64,000 nucleotides of DNA from Heloderma charlesbogerti (lineage: Eukaryota; Chordata; Lepidosauria; Squamata; Helodermatidae). The first letter of the stretch is position 1. Each line of letters begins with the position of its first letter. Where the stretch lies: the NCBI GenBank assembly GCA_026122225.1, contig JANEZZ010000975.1, positions 310,001 to 374,000 on the forward strand, written 5' to 3'. Positions 52,444 to 63,115 of this stretch are shown one piece after another. The notes below the pieces were generated by a model. It saw nothing but the letters and a program-made list of their open reading frames with translations. It did not search any database and was not told where the DNA came from. Position numbers and translations under genes: made by a program.

Positions 52444-53263
52444 TGAGAGAGGGAGTGGGAGAGAGAGAATGGAGAGATACAAAGAGAAAGAAGGTGCATG
52501 TATGGTGGTGATCCAGGGGGAGAGGGAGGGGGAGAGGGAGTATGGGCAGTGATCCAGGGAATGGGCCTGGGAGAAAGAGAGTGTATCTATGGGTGGTCCT
52601 CTAGGGTAAGAGAGAAGAAGAGATGGGGAAGGAGTTGGCTGGCAAAGAAAGTGGGGGAGAGAGAAAATGAGTTTGCCCTTGGCAAATAGATTTCTGTTAG
52701 AACAGAAAACTGCAGGCTCAAAGGACTCAGACCCCACTTCTGCTTGATACTTGGTCTGCTGGGCAAGTTACTTGTCCTGGTGACTAGCCACGCCTCTCAT
52801 GGCAACCATTTTGTGGTAGTGCCCAGGACAGCTTCTCAAATTCCCAGATGTGTCCATGGGCCCCAAAAGATAGGAGACCACTGAAATAGAGGATACTTGT
52901 CCCCTGTAGAGGACCCTTAGCTACCCTACTGATATGAAAGGTTTTAATGAAGAAATCTCCTAAAGGTCACGTTATGGTAACACAAAGTAATCCAACAGAA
53001 GTGGCTTGTGTGGCATTACAAATAAGTGCACTCAAGTTAAGATGGAGCCTGTGGTTAGATGTAAGACACATATAGTGAAAACCAATCTACCTATCTAAAA
53101 TCATTTCTAGGTGGCCTTTAAGCCTAGCTGACATAGATGCGACTGTGTTCTGTTAGAGAAAAATGCAGTTCCTTAGAGATTCATTTGACCAATGGCCTAG
53201 GGCAGAAGAAGGAGTTAGCTATTAAACTGCCAAGTGCCACAGCCAGTATTGTGTGTGTTTAAC
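52444..53263. other. Purine-rich tract, then hAT fragment, then unassigned
   Basis: 52440-52690 is strongly GA-rich on the plus strand. 52770-52890 matches the right part of the hAT element 17830-19466 ('gcaaccattttgtggtagtg'). Confidence 0.5.
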
Positions 53264-53273
53264 GTTCTTAAAT

Positions 53274-53933
53274 CTGTCCCCATCACTTCCTGGCATATAG
53301 AAGGGGAAGACATGGAAGCTGTGACAGATTTTATTTTCTTGGGCTCCAAGATCACCGCAGACAGTGACTGTAGCCATGAAATTCAAAGACGCTTGCTCCT
53401 TGGGAGGAAAGCTATGGCAAACCTCGACAGCATAGTAAGAAGCAGAGACATCACCTTGCCGACAAAGGTCCGTCTAATCAAAGCTATGGTTTTCCCAGTA
53501 GTAATGTATGTCTGTGAGAGCTGGACTATAAGGAAGGCTGAGTGCCGAAGAATTGATGCTTTCGAACTGTGGAGCTGGAGAAGACTCTGACGAGTCCCCT
53601 GGACTGCAAGGAGGTCCAATCAGTCCATCCTAAAGGAAATCAACCCTGAGTGCTCATTGGAAGGACACATACTGAAGCTGAAGCTCCAATATATATTTTG
53701 GCCACCTAATGCGAAGAGAAAACTCTCTGGAAAAGACCCTGATGCTGGGAAAGACTGAAGGCAAAAGGAGAAGGGGACGGCAGAGGATGAGATGGCTAGA
53801 TAGCATCACCGATGCAATGAATATGAACTTGAGCACGCTCCGGGAGAGAGCGCAGGACAGGAAGGCCTGGCGTGCTATGGTCCATGGGGTCACGAAGAGT
53901 CGGACACGACTGAACGACTGAACAACAACAAAA
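53274..53933 (+). mobile_element. RTE-BovB copy 2, 5'-truncated, with target duplication
   Basis: Starts in the C-terminal part of the reverse transcriptase region ('ccatcacttcctggcatata') and runs to the normal 3' end plus (AAC)n. Flanks gttcttaaat (53264-53273) and gttcttacat (53934-53943) agree at 9 of 10. It shares several variants with copy 1 against copy 3, including a TGA at 53588-53590 equivalent to 38113-38115. 5' truncation is the normal outcome of target-primed reverse transcription. Confidence 0.9.
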
Positions 53934-53943
53934 GGTTCTTACA

Positions 53944-54312
53944 TTTTCATGAGGGTTTCTGAAACTCTCATGGAGTTCTGCGTCTGTATGATAAGGCCAC
54001 TGCTTTGGCTTTCACACCAATATGCACAGACGAAAAAGAAAACCAGCATTTTACATAGCCATTTGCAAAATCTAAGCAGACTGTTACATATGCAGATAAC
54101 TCCCTGATCTTCATGGATAAATGCCAGGCTGAAGAGGAAAATGACAGATTAGTGAATCAATTATTTACCTGTCTTCCTCCAGAGTTTAAATGTAAAGTAC
54201 GAACAACATGGTAGCAAAATGTAGACACCATGCATGTGTGTTAGCAAAAGAGGAATACATAATGTATATATAACACAAATTGTATTTTGTATGACCTAAC
54301 CTAGAAGCTCTT
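53944..54312. other. Unassigned AT-rich stretch
   Basis: No feature recognised. Confidence 0.4.
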
Positions 54313-54720
54313 ATGCACTCATGTTTTCATATGCCTGCAGAGGTCCTCATCTGCCTGCAGATGCTTGGCTCCCTCTGTCTGCTCCCTCCTTCCCCAAGGT
54401 GTGGCCTGGAGGCTACCAGGGGATTGCGGAGGAGGCAGGGAAAAGAAACTTGTTATCTCCCATTTGTGAGCAGAGATAACAAAGGGATTGCCCTGCACAC
54501 TGCTCCCCATCCCAATGAGAGGGCGAGTAGCGCAAAGGAGAACCCCTTGTTATCTGTGATCACAGATCAGATATAACAAGGGGATTCCAACTGGGAGGAG
54601 GAGAGGCACACGTGGCCAGTGTTTGCAGGAGCGCCTGCAAGTGCCGGTTGAGTCAGGCACCTCTTTCACATGATGCTCACCATCCCAATGGGCTTAGCAC
54701 TATTGTGGGGGAGCATAACA
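54313..54720. repeat. Palindrome-containing region
   Basis: Two hairpins share the word 'ttgttatct': one at about 54450-54485 and one at 54543-54583 ('ccccttgttat' mirrored by 'ataacaagggg'). Words 'catcccaatg' occur twice (54508, 54683). Possibly a decayed foldback element. Confidence 0.4.
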
Positions 54721-55514
54721 TGTAACAGTAAGTTAGAAATTGGAATTTTATAAGTCAGCAATTTCAGCTACCTGGTAAATCAGTGTACAAAAGTAAAATC
54801 TGGGCAAAAAAATGATTGACATTTTACCAGGCCTGGCCAATGCAGAGGCATCATACTGCCTACCAATTGCATGGGCTGATGTGACACATCCTTGTTCCCA
54901 TCTTTGAGGCTGGTACACCCATCGTTCTAGGGAGTCCCAAACTCAGCCCATGAAGGTCTTGGGTCAAGCCCCAGAGTATGCTGGGAATCAAGTCAAGTTA
55001 TGCAAGCTCAGCCCACTGGGATTTCCTGTGGAATGAATCTATGTTGTCAGTGAAAAGGAGCTAAGCACTTCTAAACTCTGAGAATTACTCCCCCCATCCT
55101 CTCTGTCCTGATCTAGTTGAAAATCCAGGTAGGTACTCTTGTCCTTGCATGTCCCTGACCATAAGGCCCTGCTTCTTTGAACCTATTCAATAATGGGCGG
55201 AGGCACCCTGCACATGCTCAAAGGCACTCATTTCTCATCACTTAACTTGCTCCCAAGCACTGGCACTGAAGACAGGATCCTTGTTTAAGAGTCAGACCTG
55301 ACTGAAATAATACAGTCTGTATTTTATTCCTGGCACAGCGATATTCCTGCTTATAAGATCCAGAGTTGAGTCCTGACATTCAGATGAAAAGGACAGGTTC
55401 CTTCCAGGGCTGAGTCTGGCACAGACTGAGCCCTGGACTCAGAGCTAGCACCAGGTTTGAAGGGGCCATCTTGGTGCCCCCTAGCTCCACCTTGGTCAGG
55501 TCACCACTGATGAA
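54721..55514. other. Unassigned
   Basis: No feature recognised. Confidence 0.4.
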
Positions 55515-55890
55515 TCACCATGAAAAGGGGACATCATCACCAAAAAAAGAGGACAGTGTTTTGCATAAAATGTGCACATACTAATCTATTCGTAAAGATG
55601 AAATTTTAAAATGATTATTATAATTTGAACAGAAATGCAGCAGAGCTCACTATAGTTGGAAGACTGTGACCAGGTGACCTGCGTGCCTTCCTCAGTCTGC
55701 TGCCCAGGCGCTCTTGATGGGCACCTTCAAGGCCCTGCTGTTTTTCCTTCTTTCAGTTCTTTATCTTTAAACTTGAGTTGAACTGGTCAGCCCTTCAAAT
55801 AGAGGATACCTTCAAAAGAAAGGACAGTTCTCTTGCAGACCTTCAAATAGAGGACTGTGCCTGGAAAAAGAGGACACATGGCCTGGCCAT
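55515..55890 (+). mobile_element. TAGGGTGGCC-family copy
   Basis: 'atcaccaaaaaaagaggaca', 'gaccaggtgacctgcgtgcc', 'agcccttcaaatagaggata', ending 'gacacatggcctggcc'. Confidence 0.65.
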
Positions 55891-56271
55891 TCTATATTCA
55901 GGAGCCCCCCACCCCCAAGCAAGCTTACCAGAAGGCAGAGGTATGGGCAGCAGTGAGTATGGGCAGTGGCAGGTGCCCCAGTGCTCTGAAGAGAAGCACC
56001 GGGTGAAGCAGCTGCAGATGCCATCCTGATTTTCCCAGAATGCCTCTTGGCCCTACATCTCACCCAGAACTTCTCTTCAGAGCACCAGGTCTTAGAAATG
56101 TTTTTTTAAAGGAGGCGGAGAAATTAAACAAAGGGAGGGTGAGCTCAGCAGCAGTGGGCCTCAGCATTTACGCCACCACACTGGGTGGTGATGCTCGGCC
56201 TGCTGAGACTCAACACTCCTAGCTTATCATGGGTGCAAAGCAAGTGGATATTGCATTTTTTTTCTTTAAAA
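55891..56271. other. Unassigned
   Basis: No feature recognised. Confidence 0.4.
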
Positions 56272-56539
56272 AGAGTGACCACATATCCTCTTTTACGGAG
56301 GGCAGTCCTCTGTTTTTAGGGCTGCCAGAGGGCCATCCTCTATTTGAATGCCTCCTCTATCTGAGGGACTATCCTGTCCAATTCCCATTTAAAGATAAAG
56401 AACCATAAGAACTGGTGGGCATCAACAGTTAACACCTGGATGGCAAACTGAGCAGGCAGACACACACGTCACCTGGTCACAGTCTTCCACACTATGGTGA
56501 GATATACTGTCTTTCTATTTAAATCATAATTGTTGTTGT

Positions 56540-57586
56540 TCAGTCATTAAGTCGTGTCCGACTCTTCGTGACCCCATGGACCATAGCACGCCAGGCCTTC
56601 CTGTCCTCCGCTCTCTCCCGGAGCGTGCTCAAGTCCATATTCGTTGCATCGGTGATGCTATCTAGCCATCTCATCCTCTGCCGTCCCCTTCTCCTTTTGC
56701 CTTCAGTCTTTCCCAGCATCAGGGTCTTTTCCAGTGACTTTTCTCTTCGCATTAGGTGGCCAAAGTATTTGAGCTTCAGCTTCAGTATCTGTCCTTCCAA
56801 TGAGCACTCGGGGTTGAGTTCCTTTAGGATGGACTCATTTGACTTCCTTGCAGTCCAGGGGACTCGTACGAGTCTTCTCCAGCACCACAGTTCGAAGGCA
56901 TCAAATCTTCGGTGCTCAGCCTTCCTTATAGTCCAGCTCTCACAGCCATACATTACTACTGGGAAAACCATAGCTTTGACTATACGGACCTTTGTCAGCA
57001 AGGTGATGTCTCTGCTTCTTACTATGCTGTCTAGGTTGGCCATAGCTTTCCTCCCAAGGAGCAAGCGTCTTTTAATTTCATGGCTACTGTCACCGTCTGC
57101 CATGATCTTGGAGCCCAAGAAAATATCATCTGTCACTGCTTCCATTTCTTCCCCTTCTATATGCCAGGAAGTGATGGGGCCACATGCCATGATCTTAGTT
57201 TTTTTAATGTTGAGTTTCAAACCAGCTTTTGCACTCTCCACTTTCACCCTCAACAAGAGGCTCTTTAGAGCCTCTTCGCTTTCTGCCATTAGGGTGGTAT
57301 CATCTGCATATCTGAGGTTGTTGATAATTCTCCCAGCAATCTTAATTCCGACCTGTGATTTATCCAACCCGGCATTTCTCATGATGTACTCTGCATATAA
57401 ATTAAATAAGCAGGTCAACAATATGCAGCCTTGTCGTACTCCTTTCCCAATTTGGAACCACTCGGTTGTTCCATGTCTGGTTCTTACTGTTGCTTCTTGA
57501 CCCTCATACAGGTTTCTCAGGAGACAGGTAAGGTGGTCTGGTACTCCCATCTCTTTAAGAATTTGCCACAGTTTGTTGTGATCCAC
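56540..57586 (-). pseudogene. BovB copy 3 reverse transcriptase, C-terminal 348 residues open
   Basis: An open frame from the RT palm to the natural C-terminus. Motifs in order: MDHNKLWQILKEMGVP at the start, VRQGCILLTCLFNLYAEYIM near 50, the catalytic LRYADDTTLMAE near 91 (YADD codons at 57310-57299), KKTKIMACGPITSWHIEGEE near 128, LLLGRKAMANLDSIVRSRD near 173, CESWTIRKAEHRRFD near 215 and the basic tail KRRRGRQRMRWLDSITD near 310. The upstream part is broken: an in-frame TGA at 57706-57704 follows 'QAGF', the same codon as the stop in copy 1. Residue 91-94 YADD is intact, yet the whole element is not functional. Confidence 0.9.
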
Positions 57587-57733
57587 ACAATCAAAGGCTT
57601 TAGCGTAGTCAATGAAGCAGAAATAGACATTTTTCTGGAATTCTCATGCTTTCTCCATGATCCAGCGAATGTTGGCGATTTGATCTCTAGTTCCTCTGCC
57701 TCTTCAGAACCCAGCTTGTACTTCCGGTAGTTC

Positions 57734-58544
57734 TCAGTTCACATACTGCTGAAGCCTAGCTTGTAGGATTTTGAGCATAGCCTTGCTGGCATGTGAAATG
57801 AGCGCAATTGTACGGTAGTTTGAACACTCTTTGGCGTTGCCCTTCTTTGGAATTGGAATGTAAACTGACCTTTTCCAGTCTTGTGGCCACTGTTGAGTGT
57901 TCCAAATGTGTTGGCATATTGAGTGCAGCACTTTAACAGCATCATCTTTTAGGATTTTAAATAGCTCAGCTGGAATACTGTCATCTCTGCTAGCTTTGTT
58001 GTTAGTAATGCTTCCTAAGGCTCACTTGACTTCACTCTCTAGGATGTCCGGCTCAAGTTCAGTGACTGCACTATCATGGCTATCAGGGACATTAAGATCT
58101 TTCCAGTATCGTTCTTCTATGTATTCTTTCCACCTCTTCTTAATCTCATCTGCTTCTAGTCTTTCCCATTCTGTTGTTTTCCTCAATTTCTTTGCATTGT
58201 TCATTTAAGAAGGCCTTCTTGTCTCTCCTTGCTATTCTCTGGAACTCTACATTCAGTTGGATATATCTTCCTCTTTCTCCCTTGCTTTTCGCTTCCCTCC
58301 TTTCCTCAGCTTCTTGTAAAGCCTCATCAGACAGCCACTTTGCTTTCTTGCATTTCTTTTTCTTTGGGATGGATTTCGTTGCTGCCTCCTGAACAATGTT
58401 ACGGACCTCCATCCATACTTCCTCAGGCACTCTGTCTATCAGGTCTAATCCCTTAAATCTATTCCTCACCTCCACTGTATATCCATAAGGGATATGATTT
58501 AGGTCATACCTGAATGGTTTAGTGGTTTTCCCTACGTTCTTCAA
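57734..58544 (-). pseudogene. BovB copy 3 linker and N-terminal RT, fragmented
   Basis: Pieces of the linker and RT N-terminus appear in separate frames: VGKTTKPFRYDLNHIPYGYT and KKKKCKKAKWLSDEALQEAE (58544-58146), then the region after the 89-bp deletion (58204-58022), then IPIPKKGNAKECSNYRTIAL (57931-57734). The breaks are the deletion, a stop near 58020 ('ggctcactt') and a frame change near 57740. Confidence 0.85.
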
Positions 58545-58931
58545 TTTAAGCCGAAATTTTGCAAGAAGCAGCTCATGATCTGAGCCACAGTCAGCTCCAG
58601 GTCTTGTTTTGACTGACTGTATGGAGCTTCTCCATCTTTGGCTGCAAAGTACATAATCTATCTGATTTCGATATTGACCGTCTGGTGATGTCCATGTGTA
58701 GAGTCGCCAATTGTGCTGTTGGAAAAGAGTGTCTGCTATGATCAGCGTGTTCTCTTGACAAAACTCTGTTAGCCTTTGTCCTGCTTCATTTTGTACACCA
58801 AGGCCATGCTTGCCGGTTATCCCGGTGATTTCTTGACTTCCTACTTCAGCATTCCAATCCCCTATGATGAAGAGGACATCTTTTTGGGGTGTTAGTTCTA
58901 GAAGGTGTTGTAGGTCTTCATAGAACCGATT

Positions 58932-59469
58932 TGTCAGGGTGGAAACTGAGCCGATAGAACCCCAGAGCAGTTCTGATTCTGAGGAGGATCAGCAGTCCAC
59001 GGGAGAGGAGCCAGCTCATCCCTCACAGGCACAGCAGCTGGCAGAGATTCCTCCTGCTGGCATTCCTGAGATAGATAGTGATCCTAGCAGTGAGAAAGTG
59101 CAGGAGGGGGGCTTGCTAGATGCTCGACGCAGACGCAGGGAGTGACGAGTGATGGAGCACACGGAAAGGAGATGTAGTGCCCATTTGGCGCGCAAGCAAC
59201 GGCCGCCTCCCATGGACCCAAGGGAAAGGAGGAGGATCTCTCCCTAGCCCATAAGTTCAGGGTCTTCAAGTGATTCTCCTTCAAACAGGGATCAACTGCC
59301 TACCTGGAGCATAGGCTACTCTGCTGTTCATTGCTTAGTCGCTGGTGATTAGCATCTGAAAGAGTCATTAAGTTGTAAAAGGATTAAAGCCTTGAAAAGA
59401 ATCCTTTCATCTGTGTCTTGAGTTGGCTATTGGAGTGTACTGAAAGAGGCTGCTAGGGCGCTCCTGACA
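58932..59469 (+). mobile_element. Solo LTR (Gypsy- or ERV-like) inside BovB, 5-bp duplication
   Basis: A 538-bp insert with termini TGTCAGGGTGG and GCGCTCCTGACA (TG...CA, short inverted repeat TGTCAGG). Flanks are cgatt (58927-58931) and cgatc (59470-59474); uninterrupted BovB copy 1 reads 'gatcggttctat' here, so the target is known and one flank has a single change. 'ggattaaagcc' (about 59380) may supply the polyadenylation signal, giving plus orientation. The 68-residue frame at 58939-59145, rich in Ser, Glu and Asp, lies in the U3-like part and is probably incidental. No internal genes remain. Confidence 0.88.
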
Positions 59470-60137
59470 CGATCAACCTCAGCTTCTTCGGCCTCAGTGG
59501 TTGGGGCATAGACTTGAATTACTGTGATGTTGAATGATTTGCCTTGGATTCGTACTGAGATCATTCTATCGTTTTTGAGATTGTACCCCAGGACTGCTTT
59601 TCCCACCCTTTTGTTGACTAGGAGTGCTACTCCATTTCTTCTAAGGGATTCTTGCCCACAGTAGTAGATATGATGGTCACCTGAATTAAATTCGCCCATG
59701 CTTGTCCATTTTAGTTCGCTGATTCCCAAGATGTCGATGTTCAATCTTGCCATCTCATGTTTGACCACCTCCAGCTTACCTTGATTCATTGATCTGACAT
59801 TCCAGGTTCCTAAACAATATTGTTCTTTACAGCATCGGATTTTCTTTTCACCACCAGACACATCCACAGCTGAGTGTCCTTTCGGCTTTGGCCCAGCCGC
59901 TTCACTCTTTCTGGCGCTACTTGGAAATACCCTCTGCTCTTCCCCAGTAGTATATTGGACACCTTCCGACCTGAGGGGCTCATCTTCCGGCGTCATATCT
60001 TTTAGGCTTGTGATACGTTCCATGGGGCTTTCTTGGCAAGAATACTGGAGTGGGTTGCCATTTCCTTCTCCAGTGGACCACATTTTGTCAGAACTCTCTG
60101 CCATGACCTGTCCGTCTTGGGTGGCTCTGCACGGCAT
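59470..60137 (-). pseudogene. BovB copy 3 endonuclease N-terminal part, cut by the LTR
   Basis: About 223 residues of BovB read open on the minus strand from the Met at 60137: GNGNPLQYSCQESPMERI near residue 26, CLGTWNVRSMNQGKLEVV near 112, ISELKWTSMGEFNSGDHH near 145, SLRRNGVALLVNKRVGKA near 168 and VYAPTTEAEEAEVDR near 210. The frame then runs into the LTR and stops at 59427, adding about 13 foreign residues. The rest of the endonuclease continues at 58931-58540 with the GSDH region intact in sequence ('gactgtggctcagatcatga'). Confidence 0.9.
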
Positions 60138-60305
60138 AGCTTATGGCTTCACTGAGTTACGCAAGCCCCTTTGCCACAACAAGGCAGTGATCATAATACT
60201 TATCTCTAAAGTTGCATCTATGCGTACAAATTATGCAAATCCATGTCCTCTTTGTGGTAATGCATTTCTACTTTTTTGGCAATGCGGAAGTGGCCACTCT
60301 ACTCA

Positions 60306-61070
60306 TTTATACTTCAGCTTTGCAAATCAAAATGCCGCCAAAGGTCATCAGTCCAAAGCAGAACATCCACCCATAAGCTGAACACAGATCAACGCAGGCA
60401 ATACCTCACCGCAGACAAAGACCCAGCCAGCAGTTCATGAAGACATGATGTCAAAATGCAGTGAACATACACATTGTTGTGGTAGCTTAAAGGCTAACAG
60501 ATTTATTGTGACATAAAGCTTTTGTGGACTAGAGCCCACTTCATCCAATGCATGAACAGTTCTCCTCACTTGGCAGATGTATAGTGCACAGTGATATAGA
60601 CGGTGGAAATGGTAAACAGTGGAGCCAAAATGCTGTGTAATGCAAGAGCAATTCTGTGCAAATTCAAAACTATATAAAAGAGTGCAGTGACTACTCATTA
60701 TAGCAGGAATTGGCAAGAAAGCAGTCTTCCTGGAGTTGCTTTTGCTAGGCTAGTGTTAACACCTGCAGTGAGAGAGAAATCCCTGGTCGTGACTAAGCCT
60801 GTATTATTTCTTTCCCACGACAGGCATTAAATTAACAGAGCAAAACTGGGAAGACTATGTTATTGCCCATCATGGATGTTGCGAATGGTCGCTGTACATA
60901 TACATACTTGAGCTTTGCATAAAAATATTCCCTTTTACATTGTATAGCCTCGTAGCCCCACTGTTCATGTTCAAGGTGCCACAAGCCTCTTTGCTGTTTT
61001 TGTTGCGCAACTGACTAACAGAGCTCCTGGCTGGAAGATTCTGTTGAACACGTGTATGTACTGTAATGCA
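60306..61070. other. Unassigned
   Basis: No feature recognised. Confidence 0.4.
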
Positions 61071-61170
61071 CTATGGCAGCCTTCCCCAACCTGGTGCCCT
61101 CCAGATTTGTCCAACTCACCACTCCAACTCAACCAGTCCAACTCAAAGTGGAGGGCACCAGGAATACGGC
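61071..61170. mobile_element. Small palindromic MITE, decayed
   Basis: 'gcagccttccccaacctggt' and 'gccctccagat' are followed by 'ggagggcaccagg'. Possible flanks cactatgg and cactgagg (6 of 8). Confidence 0.5.
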
Positions 61171-63107
61171 ACTGAGGGGTTTGGTGCTGGTGCTGGTGAA
61201 AACTCTGGCAGTAACTGGCTAATTCCAGAGAGAGAGAGCGGGCAAGCAGAAGTGTTGCTGGCTACTATTGGCCTAGCTGCTCTCATGCCAAGGCAGGCCT
61301 CCACAACTTGTGGAATACCAGGCCAAATACAGCCATCAACCATTTATTGTGGCCTGCCATGTGTTTCAGTCCTCCAGTTTTTGCAGTCCCCCCTCCACCT
61401 CACTCAAACTAATTTTCATTCCCAAGCAAGAAGCAAAAACCACTGGGGGGGGGGCATTGAGCCCCTGTTGGCTGTCAAATATGACTGGTGAGCTGCATTC
61501 ACCTTGGTGGGTCCAAAATTGCACAGGGGCCTATCCTAAGGATTGTTGGTTGCCATTGGCTGAGCTGCTCAGGTCCTAGAGAGGGGCAGGGCAGGCAAAA
61601 TAGACTCGGGAAGGGGGAGTAGGACAAGCAGGGGACTAGGAAAAGAGGCTGGCAAAGGAGGGAGAGACACCAAAAAGACAACAGGTCAAAGGAAGCACCT
61701 GAGGAAAAAGGATGGGGGGGTTTCCCAAATAATGTGGAGAAGAGTGGAAAGAAGAGGGAGAGGTCTGAAAGGGGAAGAAAATTTGGGAAAGACGATGGAG
61801 AGTGAAGAGAGGAACACAAGGCCTAGAATGTCAGAGCTGAGGAAAGCTGACATTCTCCAGCTCCCTCAAACAACTCCACCCTATCTCACCTGCTACTCCT
61901 TAGGCCTGGAACTGCCTTCCAGACCACCTACATGACGTCAGCTCTCTTACTTCCTTCAAATCCCACCTCAAAACCCACCTTTCCCACAAAGCCTTTGGCA
62001 CAACCTCTTAATTTCCCTGCCCTACTCTAACTAAGCTTTGCCTCCTTTTCCCTCACTATCGTCTTTCCTGTGCCAAATTTGCCCCTCCAGGCTGGGTGCT
62101 GAGGCCCAGCCTGCCTGGGCTTCTGCCTTGCTGCCGGTACAAAGAAAGCTGTCATAGCGTTTTATCTAAAAACAGACACTGGTTCGTACCTCAGCTTTGT
62201 GAATCAAACCCCATTCCCAAAAGGTCCATGCTCCCTGTAGATACAAACTGGCCAACTACACATAGGCCAAACCCAAACAGATCAACACACCCAATACTGT
62301 GCCACAAACAAAGCAGGAACTGTCTTCTAATCCTTTGTAAAACACCATGCATATTGGTAGCATAATAATAAATCGTATTATTATTCTCAATATAGTCACA
62401 TATTCAGTTGAAATAACAAGCCAAATATTTACCTGCCGACATCTAGCATGTATTTATGTATATACATGTATACATGTACAGTTACATACATATACAAGTT
62501 CTATGAAGACGTATATGGATTCATTTTGTAAAATTCTTTTCCTCCTTCTTTTGCCAAGAGAGAAAAGGTTACAAATGATAGCTAGCAATGCCACAGCCAA
62601 ACTTATCCCTGCTTGCCATGGAAATTACCAACCCACCTGTTCCTCAACCCACACTTGCAAACAAAAACTAATGGGAGAGAGTGGGTGCTCCATCTCACCC
62701 CAGACAACAGAAATGCTCATAATGGAACATCCATGCATGAATGGACTCATAATGAAGGCCTCCTCTTCCCTCCTTGAAGAAACAGGGAACAATAAGTTAG
62801 CCACGTGTCATGGCTACTAGAGTTCTGACTTGTTCTGACTGAAACCCAGAGTGGATTCACCCCCCCACTGTCAGCAACTTCACTACCCTCTGGTTCATCT
62901 TCTCTGATTAGAAATTGCAGATTAGTTGTTTAGGGCCTGAGGCAGTCTGAGAGCTTCCTTGAATCTGCATTTATAGACAGGGTAGTCTCTTATCAAATTA
63001 AAGTTGTATTAGCCTGAACCTTTGTCTCTTTCTGGTGTTGATTGAGAAGGGGAAAAACAATCCATCCTAACACTCACAATGCACTATCTGCTACTACTGC
63101 CTATTTC
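61171..63107. other. Mostly unassigned, with repeat scraps
   Basis: 61570-61830 is purine-rich on the plus strand. 61860-62020 ('aggcctggaactgccttcca', 'aaaacccacctttcccacaa') resembles an old LINE-like repeat. 62818-62870 is a fragment of the CAGTGGAGGCTGG MITE core ('gttctgactgaaacccagag'). No gene. Confidence 0.4.
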
Positions 63108-63115
63108 ATGTAAAC

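Larger units (their letters stand above)
56531..60189 (-). mobile_element. RTE-BovB copy 3, full length, interrupted by a solo LTR
   Basis: Minus-strand BovB from about 60189 (5' end 'gatcactgccttg' on the minus strand) to 56531 ((AAC)n 3' end). Flanked by atcataat on both sides (56523-56530, 60190-60197), the target duplication; the boundary overlaps the first bases of BovB. Without the LTR (58932-59469) and one duplication copy it is about 3.1 kb. An 89-bp deletion relative to copy 1 (copy-1 positions about 36742-36830) lies at about 58155-58160 and bears an 'aga' microhomology. Its RT C-terminal half is the best preserved in the window. Confidence 0.93.
56272..60305 (-). mobile_element. 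TAGGGTGGCC-family copy split by BovB copy 3
   Basis: Left part 56272-56530 ('gagtgaccacatatcctctt', 'gatggcaaactgagcaggc', 'tctatttaaatcataat'). Right part 60190-60305 ('gtacaaattatgcaaatcca', 'ggaagtggccactcta'). The two join at 'atcataat', which is present on both sides of BovB. Confidence 0.75.

Noticed and set aside
56568..57500. 310-residue plus-strand open frame
   Set aside because: It is exactly antisense to the BovB copy 3 reverse transcriptase; the same antisense frame shows up opposite copies 1 and 2. No independent evidence of a gene.
58939..59145. 68-residue acidic Ser/Glu-rich frame
   Set aside because: Lies within the solo LTR, next to its 5' terminus; LTRs do not normally encode proteins and there is no family match.
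61066..61491. 141-residue frame
   Set aside because: Starts in a decayed MITE and shows no domain or codon pattern of a real gene.
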